Under the pieces are notes generated by a model. That model was not told the origin of the DNA. It worked only from the letters and a program-made list of their open reading frames with translations, and did no database searches. The translations under genes were made by a program, and so were the position numbers. 5,038 nucleotides of DNA from Thermoanaerobaculaceae bacterium (GTDB taxonomy: Bacteria; Acidobacteriota; Thermoanaerobaculia; Thermoanaerobaculales; Thermoanaerobaculaceae), in NCBI GenBank assembly GCA_022865555.1, contig JALHTD010000422.1, forward strand, positions 1 through 5,038. Direction: 5' to 3'. Of the stretch, positions 1 through 5,038 are shown one piece after another (position 1 is the stretch's first letter; every line of letters begins with the position of its first letter).

Positions 1-387
1 AGCGACCGAAAGCGGATGCAGCCGTAGCAGGTGATATCGCCCCTGGAGCGACTCGCCGCCGAAGCGGTAATAATCGAGCCGGGCGCTCCCGGTCACCAGG
101 ATCTTCTGGCCTGCGCGCCGACCGTCCCAAAGGCCTTTGAGGAGGTTGCGCCAACCGCGGTATTTGTGGATCTCGTCGAGCACCCACATCAGAGAAGGCG
201 GCATCTGGCGGCGGAGCAGTCGCTCGCGGTCGTCGGGAACGTCCCAGTTGAGATAGCCTCCTTTTGCCCCGGCAACGGCGTGAGCGAGCGTGGTCTTCCC
301 TACCTGTCGTGCCCCGGCAACCAACACCATTCGGCGCTTCAGATCGGCCTCGACCTGGGCCTGCAGGTACCTCTTCAACGTAGCCAC
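1..387 (-). CDS. AAA_14/DUF4143-type ATPase, N-terminal part (cut by left window edge)
   Basis: The 129 visible residues are the N-terminal ATPase half of a protein of the DUF4143-associated AAA family. Seen: an N-terminal KRYLQ-type segment (residues 5-9), a basic DLKRRMVLV strand (15-23), Walker A GARQVGKT (25-32), Walker B WVLDEIHKY (68-76), and a sensor-like LVTGSARLDYYR (97-108) followed by GGESLQGRYHLLRLHPLS (110-127), all in the order usual for this family. These proteins normally have about 370-450 residues with a C-terminal DUF4143 domain, which would lie left of position 1. The cellular role of the family is poorly defined; many genomes carry several copies in accessory regions. I chose GTG at 387: an in-frame TGA lies seven codons upstream, and the next ATG (330) would remove the conserved N-terminal segment. 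No Shine-Dalgarno is visible. Family assignment is firm; function is unknown. Confidence 0.85.
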   Translation of the reverse strand, partial: MATLKRYLQAQVEADLKRRMVLVAGARQVGKTTLAHAVAGAKGGYLNWDVPDDRERLLRRQMPPSLMWVLDEIHKYRGWRNLLKGLWDGRRAGQKILVTGSARLDYYRFGGESLQGRYHLLRLHPLSVA

Positions 388-394
388 GGTTTCG

Positions 395-422
395 AGTGTA
401 GAGTATTTTCACCCAGAGTCAA
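395..422 (-). promoter_or_regulatory. Candidate sigma70-type promoter of the ATPase gene
   Basis: Read on the minus strand, TTGACT (422-417, 5 of 6 matches to the -35 consensus) is followed after 16 bases by TACACT (400-395, 4 of 6 to the -10 consensus). The -10 box ends seven bases before the GTG at 387, so a transcript would start at about the start codon. The stretch is locally AT-rich in a GC-rich window. This is pattern evidence only; one promoter-like match by chance in such a stretch is possible. Confidence 0.45.
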
Positions 423-528
423 ATTTACTCGCGTGTAGTTTTGCCTTCGGGCGAAATCGCTCGCAGTGTCTCCGCCGTCCTGGACGTGCCGCGCTGACCG
501 CGATCGGCCAGGCGCTCGCGCTGTTGCA

Positions 529-543
529 CCCCGCCCCCGCCCC
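529..543. other. C-rich tract within the gene-free stretch 388-721
   Basis: Three C-runs of four, five and four bases separated by single G bases; the minus strand is correspondingly G-rich and could form a two-tetrad G-quadruplex. The rest of 423-560 shows nothing else I can support: one short hairpin with a TTCG loop at 443-452 (3-bp stem), no T-tract and no convincing reading frame. Confidence 0.3.
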
Positions 544-560
544 AGCCTCTCCTCACACGC

Positions 561-674
561 TGTCATGCTGAGCGAGTGCAGCGAGCGAAGCATCCCATGC
601 CGCCTGGAGCGCCTTTACCCGCGGGCATTGGCTGCGAGGGGATTCTTCGGGCGCTACGCGCCCTCAGAATGACA
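561..674. repeat. Inverted pair of related ~36-bp interspersed repeat units (MITE/REP-like)
   Basis: Unit A (561-596, plus) begins TGTCATGCTGAGCGAG and ends GCGAAGCATCCC. Unit B (638-674) read on the minus strand begins TGTCATTCTGAGGGCG and ends CCGAAGAATCCCC. They share TGTCAT-CTGAG and CGAAG-ATCCC with a short GC-rich internal dyad between, and face each other across about 40 bp. TCATTCTGAG...GAAGAATC-type units recur in many copies in several GC-rich bacterial phyla, so this is probably a non-coding interspersed repeat family. The paired arrangement is seen directly; mobility is inferred. Confidence 0.6.
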
Positions 675-679
675 AAGGA

Positions 680-704
680 GGGCGGCCGCAAGGGCCGCCC
701 CTAC
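680..704. repeat. GC-rich hairpin repeat with GTAGGGGCGG edge
   Basis: A perfect 8-bp stem GGGCGGCC / GGCCGCCC (680-687 with 693-700) surrounds a GCAAG loop and continues into CCTAC. Read on the minus strand its edge is GTAGGGGCGG, the same motif that opens both arms around the insertion sequence (725-734 plus; 2052-2043 minus). No T-tract follows, so an intrinsic terminator is not supported; a REP-like interspersed palindrome is more likely. Confidence 0.55.
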
Positions 705-721
705 ACCCTCCCGGGAAGTAA

Positions 722-744
722 ACGTAGGGGCGGGGCTTGCCTGT
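722..744 (+). repeat. Left 23-bp inverted arm
   Basis: It contains GTAGGGGCGGGGCTTGCC and is the exact reverse complement of 2033-2055. It may be the outermost part of the insertion sequence or one half of a pre-existing palindrome that the element entered. Confidence 0.8.
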
Positions 745-746
745 AC

Positions 747-793
747 GACCTCGGGACATAGGTAACAGGTTGACCTCGGGACATCGGTAACAG
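747..793 (+). repeat. Left-end tandem 22-bp repeats (probable transposase-binding sites)
   Basis: Two copies of GACCTCGGGACAT-x-GGTAACAG, at 747-768 and 772-793, differ at one base (A or C) and start 25 bp apart. Mirrored, more diverged copies lie at the right end. Paired sites of this kind at both termini fit recognition by the helix-turn-helix part of an IS481-type transposase. Confidence 0.65.
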
Positions 794-814
794 TTTGGGC
801 ATGTTCAGTGGTGC

Positions 815-822
815 GGAGGTGG
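815..822 (+). promoter_or_regulatory. Ribosome binding site of the transposase; decides the start
   Basis: GGAGGTGG stands five bases (counted from GGAGGT) before ATG at 826. The upstream in-frame GTG codons at 808 and 811 have no such site and lie before or against this sequence, so 826 is the better start. Confidence 0.7.
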
Positions 823-825
823 GGC

Positions 826-2001
826 ATGCCCTGGCGGGAGACCGATGCGATGAGGGAGCGGATTGAGTTTGTCGTGGTGGCGATGCAGGGCGAGGCGCGT
901 TTGAGCGAACTATGCCGACGCTTCGGGATTAGTCGGAAGACCGGCTACAAGTGGCTGCGACGCTACCGGTCGTGCGGCTCGCTGAGAGGGTTGGAGGAGT
1001 TGTCTCGGCGGCCGCACTACAGCCCAGGACAGACATCCGAGGAGGTCGAGGCGAGGGTGGTGGTGCTCCGGCAGCGGTTTGGATGGGGCGGCCGCAAGCT
1101 CGCGCTGTGTTTGGCGAAGGAGGGGATCATCCTGGGCGCCGCTACGGTCGATCGGATCATTCAACGTCGTGGGCTGGTGGGGCCGGAGACGCCGGGCCGG
1201 GGTGCCACCCAGCGGTTTGAGCGAGCAGGTCCCAACGAACTCTGGCAGATGGACTTCAAGGGTGAATACCGGGTGCGCGGCCAGCAGTGGTGCTTCCCGC
1301 TGACGGTGCTGGATGATCACAGCCGTTACCTGGTCGGCCTGTATCCGCTCGCCAGTACGCAGGCCACACCCGTCAAGCGCTGCCTGATCGAGTGCTTCGA
1401 CCGCTACGGCCTGCCAGAGGCCATGCTGCTCGACCACGGTGTGCCGTGGTGGAGCGTGACCAACGGGCATGGCCTCACCCATCTCAGTGTGTTTCTCCTC
1501 AAACAGGACATCCGCCTGATTTACGGGGCCATCGCACACCCACAGACGCGAGGCAAGATCGAGCGCCTGCACCGAACGCTCAACCGCTCCTTGCTCGGCC
1601 GAGGTCTGCCGGATGACTGGCCAGGCTTCCGCCACGCCCTGAGCGTCTTCCGCCAGGAGTACAACGACATCCGACCGCACCACGCACTCGCCATGGCGGT
1701 GCCCGCCGACCGCTACCGGCCCAGCTCGCGACCCTACAGACCCAACCCACCAGAGTGGGACTACCACGGCGATGGCGTCCTCATCCGGCTCAACACCCAA
1801 GGCTGCCTCGACTATCACCACCACCGCTACTTCGTCTGCGAAGCCCTCGCCAAGGAACCCGTCTTCTGCAAGGAGTTCGATGACAAACTGCTCGTCACCT
1901 ACCGAACCATGAATATCCGCGAGATCCACCTCGCCACGGGCCGAACCATCCCCATGGTCCGGCCCGCACATCCACCAGCTACACTGTCACCCATGTCCTG
2001 A
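826..2001 (+). CDS. IS481-like transposase, DDE/integrase-core type
   Basis: 391 residues; cuts and joins the DNA of its own insertion sequence. An N-terminal helix-turn-helix covers about residues 24-46 (LSELCRRFGISRKTGYKW), a second helical DNA-binding region about 60-120, and the RNase-H-like integrase core about 135-290. The catalytic triad is D143 (ELWQMDFKG), D203 (LLDHG) and E246 (HPQTRGKIERLHRTL). A YRPSSRPYRP-type linker (297-306) and a small beta-rich C-terminal domain follow, as is usual for the family. The MPWRETD start is typical, which supports ATG 826 with its GGAGGT site over the upstream GTG codons. One small oddity is H204 where the family commonly has Asn after the second Asp. 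The last codons overlap the right-end repeat. No frameshift is seen. The gene converges on kdsA, with 48 bp between the two stop codons. Confidence 0.92.
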   Translation: MPWRETDAMRERIEFVVVAMQGEARLSELCRRFGISRKTGYKWLRRYRSCGSLRGLEELSRRPHYSPGQTSEEVEARVVVLRQRFGWGGRKLALCLAKEGIILGAATVDRIIQRRGLVGPETPGRGATQRFERAGPNELWQMDFKGEYRVRGQQWCFPLTVLDDHSRYLVGLYPLASTQATPVKRCLIECFDRYGLPEAMLLDHGVPWWSVTNGHGLTHLSVFLLKQDIRLIYGAIAHPQTRGKIERLHRTLNRSLLGRGLPDDWPGFRHALSVFRQEYNDIRPHHALAMAVPADRYRPSSRPYRPNPPEWDYHGDGVLIRLNTQGCLDYHHHRYFVCEALAKEPVFCKEFDDKLLVTYRTMNIREIHLATGRTIPMVRPAHPPATLSPMS

Positions 2002-2030
2002 TGTCGTCCTGTCACCCATCTCGCGAGGTC
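1984..2030 (-). repeat. Right-end tandem 22-bp repeats (probable transposase-binding sites)
   Basis: Two copies at 1984-2005 and 2009-2030 both begin CTGTCACCCAT on the plus strand and start 25 bp apart. Their reverse complements match the left-end pair (GACCTCG...GGTGACAG against GACCTCG...GGTAACAG). The inner copy overlaps the last codons of the transposase, so coding and end-recognition functions share bases here. Confidence 0.65.
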
Positions 2031-2032
2031 AA

Positions 2033-2055
2033 ACAGGCAAGCCCCGCCCCTACGT
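2033..2055 (-). repeat. Right 23-bp inverted arm, containing the kdsA stop codon
   Basis: Exact reverse complement of 722-744. The TAG stop of kdsA (2052-2050) and the last two bases of its final Thr codon lie inside it, so the repeat supplies the end of the neighbouring gene. Confidence 0.8.
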
Positions 2056-2898
2056 CTTCCGATGCACTGTCGCGTCCAGGGCGGCGCGGACGGCGAGCGT
2101 CTGGACGACCAGGGTGCGGAACTCCTCAGGCGAGAGCTGCGTGGGGGCGTCGGAGAGCGCTTTGGGCGGGTCGTCGTGCACCTCGACGAACACAGCGTCG
2201 CAGCCCGCGGCGACCGCGCCCCTCGCCAGCTCCAGGTGGAACTCCTTGGCGCCGCCGGTGGCGTGCCCGAGGCCCCCAGGCAGTTGCAGGGAGTGGGTGA
2301 CGTCGAACACGACCGGGGCGAAGCCGCGCATGATCGCGATCGATCGCAGGTCCACGACGAGGTTGTTGTAGCCGAAGGAGCTGCCACGCTCGGTGACGGT
2401 CACCTTGCGGTTGCCGGTCGAGTGGACCTTTTCAACGACGTTGCCCATGTCGTGGGGGGCCATGAACTGGCCCTTTTTGACGTTGACCGGCTTGCCGGTG
2501 CGTCCGCAGGCGAGCAGCAGGTCGGTCTGCCGGCAGAGGAACGCCGGTACCTGCAGGACATCCACCACCTCGGCGGCCGCCTCCGCCTGGGCTGGCTCGT
2601 GGACATCGGTGAGCACCGGCAGCCCGGTGGCCCGCCGGATCTCCGCGAGGGCCGCGAGCCCGTCCGCGAGCCCAGGCCCGCGGTAGCTCGAAAGCGACGA
2701 GCGGTTGGCCTTGTCGAAGGAGGCCTTGAAGAGCAGCGGGAAGCCGAGCTCGCCCGCGATGCCTTTGAGCAGCGTGGCCATTCGCAGCGCGTGCTCCTCC
2801 GACTCGATCACGCACGGCCCCGCGATAAATGCGAGGCGCTGGCCGCGGCCCACGACGAGGCCCCGGGCCAGAGTCACGGTCGAGGGTCTCTCACTCAC
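2050..2898 (-). CDS. kdsA: 3-deoxy-8-phosphooctulonate (KDO-8-P) synthase, metal-dependent type
   Basis: 282 residues; condenses phosphoenolpyruvate with arabinose-5-phosphate to KDO-8-phosphate in the cytoplasm, the first committed KDO step for LPS. TIM-barrel motifs in order: GPCVIES (27-33), FKASFDKANRSS (57-68), VLTDVHEP (95-102), PAFLCRQTDLL (118-128), NVKKGQFMAP (139-148), GSSFGYNNLVVD (172-183), FDVTHSLQLPG (198-208), EVHDDPPKALSD (239-250). C29, H202, E239 and D250 match the four metal ligands of class II enzymes such as Aquifex KdsA; the metal-free E. coli type has Asn for the Cys. I chose GTG 2898: it has a GGAGGG site seven bases upstream, overlaps the pyrG stop by 8 bases, and gives the usual length (E. 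coli 284). The earlier TTG at 2925 lies deep inside pyrG. Its TAG stop lies in the repeat beside the insertion sequence. Third gene of the kdsB-pyrG-kdsA operon. Confidence 0.95.
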   Translation of the reverse strand: MSERPSTVTLARGLVVGRGQRLAFIAGPCVIESEEHALRMATLLKGIAGELGFPLLFKASFDKANRSSLSSYRGPGLADGLAALAEIRRATGLPVLTDVHEPAQAEAAAEVVDVLQVPAFLCRQTDLLLACGRTGKPVNVKKGQFMAPHDMGNVVEKVHSTGNRKVTVTERGSSFGYNNLVVDLRSIAIMRGFAPVVFDVTHSLQLPGGLGHATGGAKEFHLELARGAVAAGCDAVFVEVHDDPPKALSDAPTQLSPEEFRTLVVQTLAVRAALDATVHRKT

Positions 2899-4570
2899 CG
2901 GCGTGCCCTCCGGACTGCGTGGCAACCGCGGTCGTCGGCCTGTCCGTCTCGGTTCTCCCTTCGGTCGCCCGCCGAGCCTGATGCTCGAGCGAGGCCTTGA
3001 TGAAAGCCACGAACAGGGGGTGGGGCGCGAACGGCTTGGACTTCAGCTCGGGGTGGAACTGGCAAGCGACGAACCATGGGTGGTCGGGGACCTCGATCAT
3101 CTCAACGAACATGCGGTCGGGCGAGCGGCCGGTGACCGCGAGGCCGTGCTGCTCCAGGAGGGGTATGTAATCCGGGTTGACCTCGTAGCGGTGCCGGTGG
3201 CGCTCCCAGACCGTATCCGCCCGGTAGGCCTCCCACGAACGGGACCCGGGCTTGAGCTGGCAGGGGTACTTGCCCAGCCGCATGGTGCCCCCCATCGCGT
3301 CGACCCCGACCAGCTCGCGCATCTTGTAGATCACCTTGTAAGGCGGGTCCTGGGCGAACTCGGAGGAGTTGGCTTTGTCGAGGTTGCAGACGTTGCGGGC
3401 GAACTCGATCACCGCGGCCTGCAGCCCGAGGCAGATGCCGAAGTAGGGAATCTTGTGCCCGCGGGCGAACTCGATGGCGCGGATCATCCCCTCGATGCCG
3501 CGCTTGCCGAAGCCGCCCGGTACCAGGATCCCGTCTGCCTGGAAGAGCTCCTCGATGTAGGCCTCCTCCTCCAGCTTCTCCGAGTCGATGAACACGAGCT
3601 CGACCTTCGCATCGTTGGCGACGCCGCCATGCAGGAGCGCCTCGTTCAATGACTTGTAGCTGTCGACGAGGTTCACGTACTTGCCGACGATGCCGATGCG
3701 GATTTGCTTTCCTGGGTTGTGGAGACGGTCCACGACCGTCTGCCACTTCGCGAGGTCCCGCTGCCCGCGCGGGAGGTTTAACAGCTCGAGCAGGATCCCG
3801 TCCAGGTCCTCCGCCGCGAGGCGCAGCGGGACCTCGTAGATGGTGTCGACGGTTCGGGCAGGGATCACCGCGCGCTCCTCGACGTTGCAGAAGAGCGCGA
3901 TCTTGCGCCGCATCTCCTCGGGCAGGTGGCGGTCGACGCGGCAAACCAGCACATCGGGTTGGATTCCGATGGAGAGCAGCTCCTTGACCGAGTGCTGCGT
4001 GGGCTTGGTCTTGAGCTCGTCGGTGGCTTTCAGGTAGGGCACCAGGGTGACGTGCACGTTGATTGCGTTGCCGCGGCCGGCGTCCTGGCGGAACTGGCGG
4101 AGCGCCTCGAGGAACGGCAGCGACTCGATGTCGCCGACGGTTCCGCCGATCTCGACGATCACGATGTCGCAGTCATCGGCCAGGTCCCGGATGGCGGCCT
4201 TGATCTCGTCCGTGATGTGGGGGATGACCTGAACGGTCGAGCCCAGGAAGTCGCCCCGGCGCTCCTTTTCGATCACCGACTGGTAGACGCGGCCGGTGGT
4301 GAGGTTGTTCTTGCGCGATGTCACCACGTTGGTGAAGCGCTCGTAGTGGCCGAGGTCGAGGTCGGTTTCGGCACCGTCGTCGGTGACGTAGACCTCACCG
4401 TGCTGGAACGGCGACATGGTCCCCGGGTCCACGTTGATATAGGGGTCGCACTTCATGAGCGTGACCTTGAGGCCGTGAGCCTCGAACAGCGCCCCAATGG
4501 ACGCGGCCGTGATCCCCTTGCCCAGGGAGGAGACGACGCCGCCGGTCACGAACACGTACTTCGTCGCCAT
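2891..4570 (-). CDS. pyrG: CTP synthase (glutamine-hydrolysing)
   Basis: 559 residues; converts UTP, ATP and glutamine to CTP in the cytoplasm. The N-terminal amidoligase domain (about 1-267) has the P-loop-like GGVVSSLGKG (10-19) with K18, D72 in DLDLGHYERF, E140 in VEIGGTVGDIES, and the UTP-site KTKPTQHS (187-194). The C-terminal class I glutamine amidotransferase domain (about 290-530) has the oxyanion segment PGGFGKRG (351-358), nucleophile C380 (GICLGLQ), and H506/E508 (QFHPE). Length and residue order match the family (E. coli 545), with a polar roughly 30-residue C-terminal tail. ATG 4570 has AAAGGTGG six bases upstream; the TTG codon just before it is less likely. ATG overlaps the kdsB stop (TGATG), and the gene's end carries the kdsA ribosome site and start. 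Placement between two KDO genes fits CTP being a KdsB substrate. All key residues are intact. Confidence 0.98.
   Translation of the reverse strand: MATKYVFVTGGVVSSLGKGITAASIGALFEAHGLKVTLMKCDPYINVDPGTMSPFQHGEVYVTDDGAETDLDLGHYERFTNVVTSRKNNLTTGRVYQSVIEKERRGDFLGSTVQVIPHITDEIKAAIRDLADDCDIVIVEIGGTVGDIESLPFLEALRQFRQDAGRGNAINVHVTLVPYLKATDELKTKPTQHSVKELLSIGIQPDVLVCRVDRHLPEEMRRKIALFCNVEERAVIPARTVDTIYEVPLRLAAEDLDGILLELLNLPRGQRDLAKWQTVVDRLHNPGKQIRIGIVGKYVNLVDSYKSLNEALLHGGVANDAKVELVFIDSEKLEEEAYIEELFQADGILVPGGFGKRGIEGMIRAIEFARGHKIPYFGICLGLQAAVIEFARNVCNLDKANSSEFAQDPPYKVIYKMRELVGVDAMGGTMRLGKYPCQLKPGSRSWEAYRADTVWERHRHRYEVNPDYIPLLEQHGLAVTGRSPDRMFVEMIEVPDHPWFVACQFHPELKSKPFAPHPLFVAFIKASLEHQARRATEGRTETDRPTTAVATQSGGHAGE
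2906..2911 (-). promoter_or_regulatory. Ribosome binding site of kdsA, inside pyrG
   Basis: GGAGGG on the minus strand lies seven bases before GTG 2898, within the pyrG codons for residues 553-555. It supports GTG over the TTG at 2925 and suggests that ribosomes ending pyrG re-initiate on kdsA. Confidence 0.65.
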
Positions 4571-5038
4571 CAACCGCCACCTTTCAACCTTGCCAGCGCC
4601 TGCTCGGCGGGCCCGATGTCCTCGGGAGTGTCCACAGCTATCGAGTCCGCGACGGCGGTCAGCACGTGCAGCGCCATGCCGTGAGCGAGGGCGCGCAGCT
4701 GCTCGAGCCCTTCGGTCCGCTCGAGCTCCGTTTCCGGCCAGGACGCGAAGGCCAGCAGGGCCTCCTTCTGGAAGCCGTAGAGCCCGACGTGGCGAAGAAC
4801 GATGTCCGCGCCGGGATTGCGGGGATAGGGGATTGCGGCGCGTGAGAAGTAGAGAGCGCGCCCTTGGAGATCACAGACGACCTTCACCACGTTCGGGTTG
4901 TCGAGATCTGCGGGTGTGCCCGGCAGCGCGAGAGTCGCCATCGGCACGTCGGGGCGGCCGCGGAGGAACGCCGCCAGCAGCCTGAGGTTCTCTGGCGGCA
5001 ACGCCGGTTCGTCCCCCTGCACGTTCAGGACCACGTCG
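4570..5038 (-). CDS. kdsB: CMP-KDO synthetase (3-deoxy-manno-octulosonate cytidylyltransferase), C-terminal part
   Basis: About 156 codons are visible; the first roughly 90 residues lie beyond the right edge. The enzyme joins CTP and KDO to give CMP-KDO and pyrophosphate, activating KDO for transfer to lipid A. Seen in order: VLNVQGDEP with the Mg-binding Asp, NPNVVKVV, LYFSRAAIPYPR, RHVGLYGF, LEQLRAL, and the C-terminal AVDTPEDI with the second conserved Asp. Order and spacing match the E. coli enzyme (248 residues). It ends in TGA at 4572-4570, sharing one base with the pyrG ATG, so the two genes are probably translationally coupled. The operon promoter must lie upstream of this gene, outside the window. 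Confidence 0.95.
   Translation of the reverse strand, partial: DVVLNVQGDEPALPPENLRLLAAFLRGRPDVPMATLALPGTPADLDNPNVVKVVCDLQGRALYFSRAAIPYPRNPGADIVLRHVGLYGFQKEALLAFASWPETELERTEGLEQLRALAHGMALHVLTAVADSIAVDTPEDIGPAEQALARLKGGG
4577..4584 (-). promoter_or_regulatory. Ribosome binding site of pyrG, inside kdsB
   Basis: AAAGGTGG on the minus strand, six bases before ATG 4570 and within the last codons of kdsB. It differs by one base from AAGGAGG in its core and supports ATG rather than the TTG at 4573. Confidence 0.6.

Larger units (their letters stand above)
722..2055 (+). mobile_element. IS481-like insertion sequence with its bracketing inverted arms
   Basis: One transposase gene lies between ends that match each other as inverted repeats over about 75 bp. 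The outer 23 bp are identical (722-744 and 2033-2055); the next roughly 50 bp (to about 796 and 1981) agree at about 78%. If the usual TGT tip of this family marks the boundary, the element proper would be 742-2035 (1294 bp) and the outer 20 bp would be target sequence; otherwise the element is 1334 bp. No direct target duplication is visible at either choice. The transposase frame is open and all catalytic residues are present, so the copy looks intact. Confidence 0.8.

Noticed and set aside
31..438. Plus-strand frame of 135 codons over the ATPase region
   Set aside because: The minus strand encodes Walker A and Walker B in the proper order, so this is its shadow.
439..456. Short hairpin with a TTCG loop flanked by T and A runs
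   Set aside because: The Watson-Crick GC stem is only three base pairs and no T-tract follows on either strand, so a terminator call is not justified.
375..593. Minus-strand frame of 72 codons between the ATPase and the IS
   Set aside because: Its start lies in an interspersed repeat, its composition is low-complexity Arg/Ala/Gly, and it overlaps the ATPase start; no homology signal is recognisable.
680..704. GC hairpin considered as an intrinsic terminator
   Set aside because: The stem is strong but has no downstream T-run on either strand, and its edge motif recurs nearby, which fits an interspersed repeat better.
910..1971. Long minus-strand open frame opposite the transposase (353 codons)
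   Set aside because: It mirrors the codon pattern of a well-supported DDE transposase on the plus strand and shows no recognisable motifs; it is a GC-rich shadow frame.
2062..3652. Long plus-strand open frames opposite kdsA and pyrG (312 and 315 codons)
   Set aside because: They lie antisense to genes with complete catalytic motif sets, have no plausible domains, and are expected by chance at this GC content.
1..5038. CRISPR array, tRNA, rRNA, toxin-antitoxin or defence genes
   Set aside because: No regularly spaced direct-repeat array with unique spacers, no tRNA-like cloverleaf and no additional recognisable gene were seen on either strand.

Overview
The window comes from a GC-rich, Gram-negative bacterium that makes lipopolysaccharide. 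The main evidence is a tight minus-strand cluster of KDO (3-deoxy-D-manno-octulosonate) genes with CTP synthase: kdsB, pyrG, kdsA. Interspersed GC-rich repeats (GTAGGGGCGG-type palindromes and TGTCAT-CTGAG-type units) and an IS481-like element would suit large-genome soil or subsurface lineages such as deltaproteobacteria or Methylomirabilota/Rokubacteria. That placement is a guess from gene order and repeat style, not something the window proves.

Layout, left to right. Positions 1-387 (minus) hold the N-terminal 129 residues of an AAA_14/DUF4143-type ATPase that runs off the left edge. A promoter-like sequence lies directly upstream, so the mRNA may be leaderless. Positions 388-721 hold no gene I can support; they contain an inverted pair of roughly 36-bp repeat units (561-674), a short GC-rich hairpin (680-704) and a C-rich tract. 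Positions 722-2055 hold an apparently intact IS481-like insertion sequence with one DDE transposase (826-2001, plus). Each of its ends carries two 22-bp repeats at 25-bp spacing, and it is bracketed by perfect 23-bp inverted arms. Positions 2050-5038 (minus) hold the operon kdsB (3' part) - pyrG - kdsA.

How the genes work together: PyrG makes CTP from UTP, KdsA makes KDO-8-phosphate from phosphoenolpyruvate and arabinose-5-phosphate, and KdsB joins CTP to KDO to give CMP-KDO, the sugar donor for the LPS inner core. The three genes overlap (TGATG between kdsB and pyrG; GTGAGTGA between pyrG and kdsA), so translational coupling is likely. The KDO-8-phosphate phosphatase (KdsC) and arabinose-5-phosphate isomerase (KdsD) genes, which often follow kdsA, are absent: kdsA ends inside the repeat arm that borders the insertion sequence.

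I do not see a previously undescribed system here. The most unusual structure is the IS/repeat-arm junction at the 3' end of kdsA.
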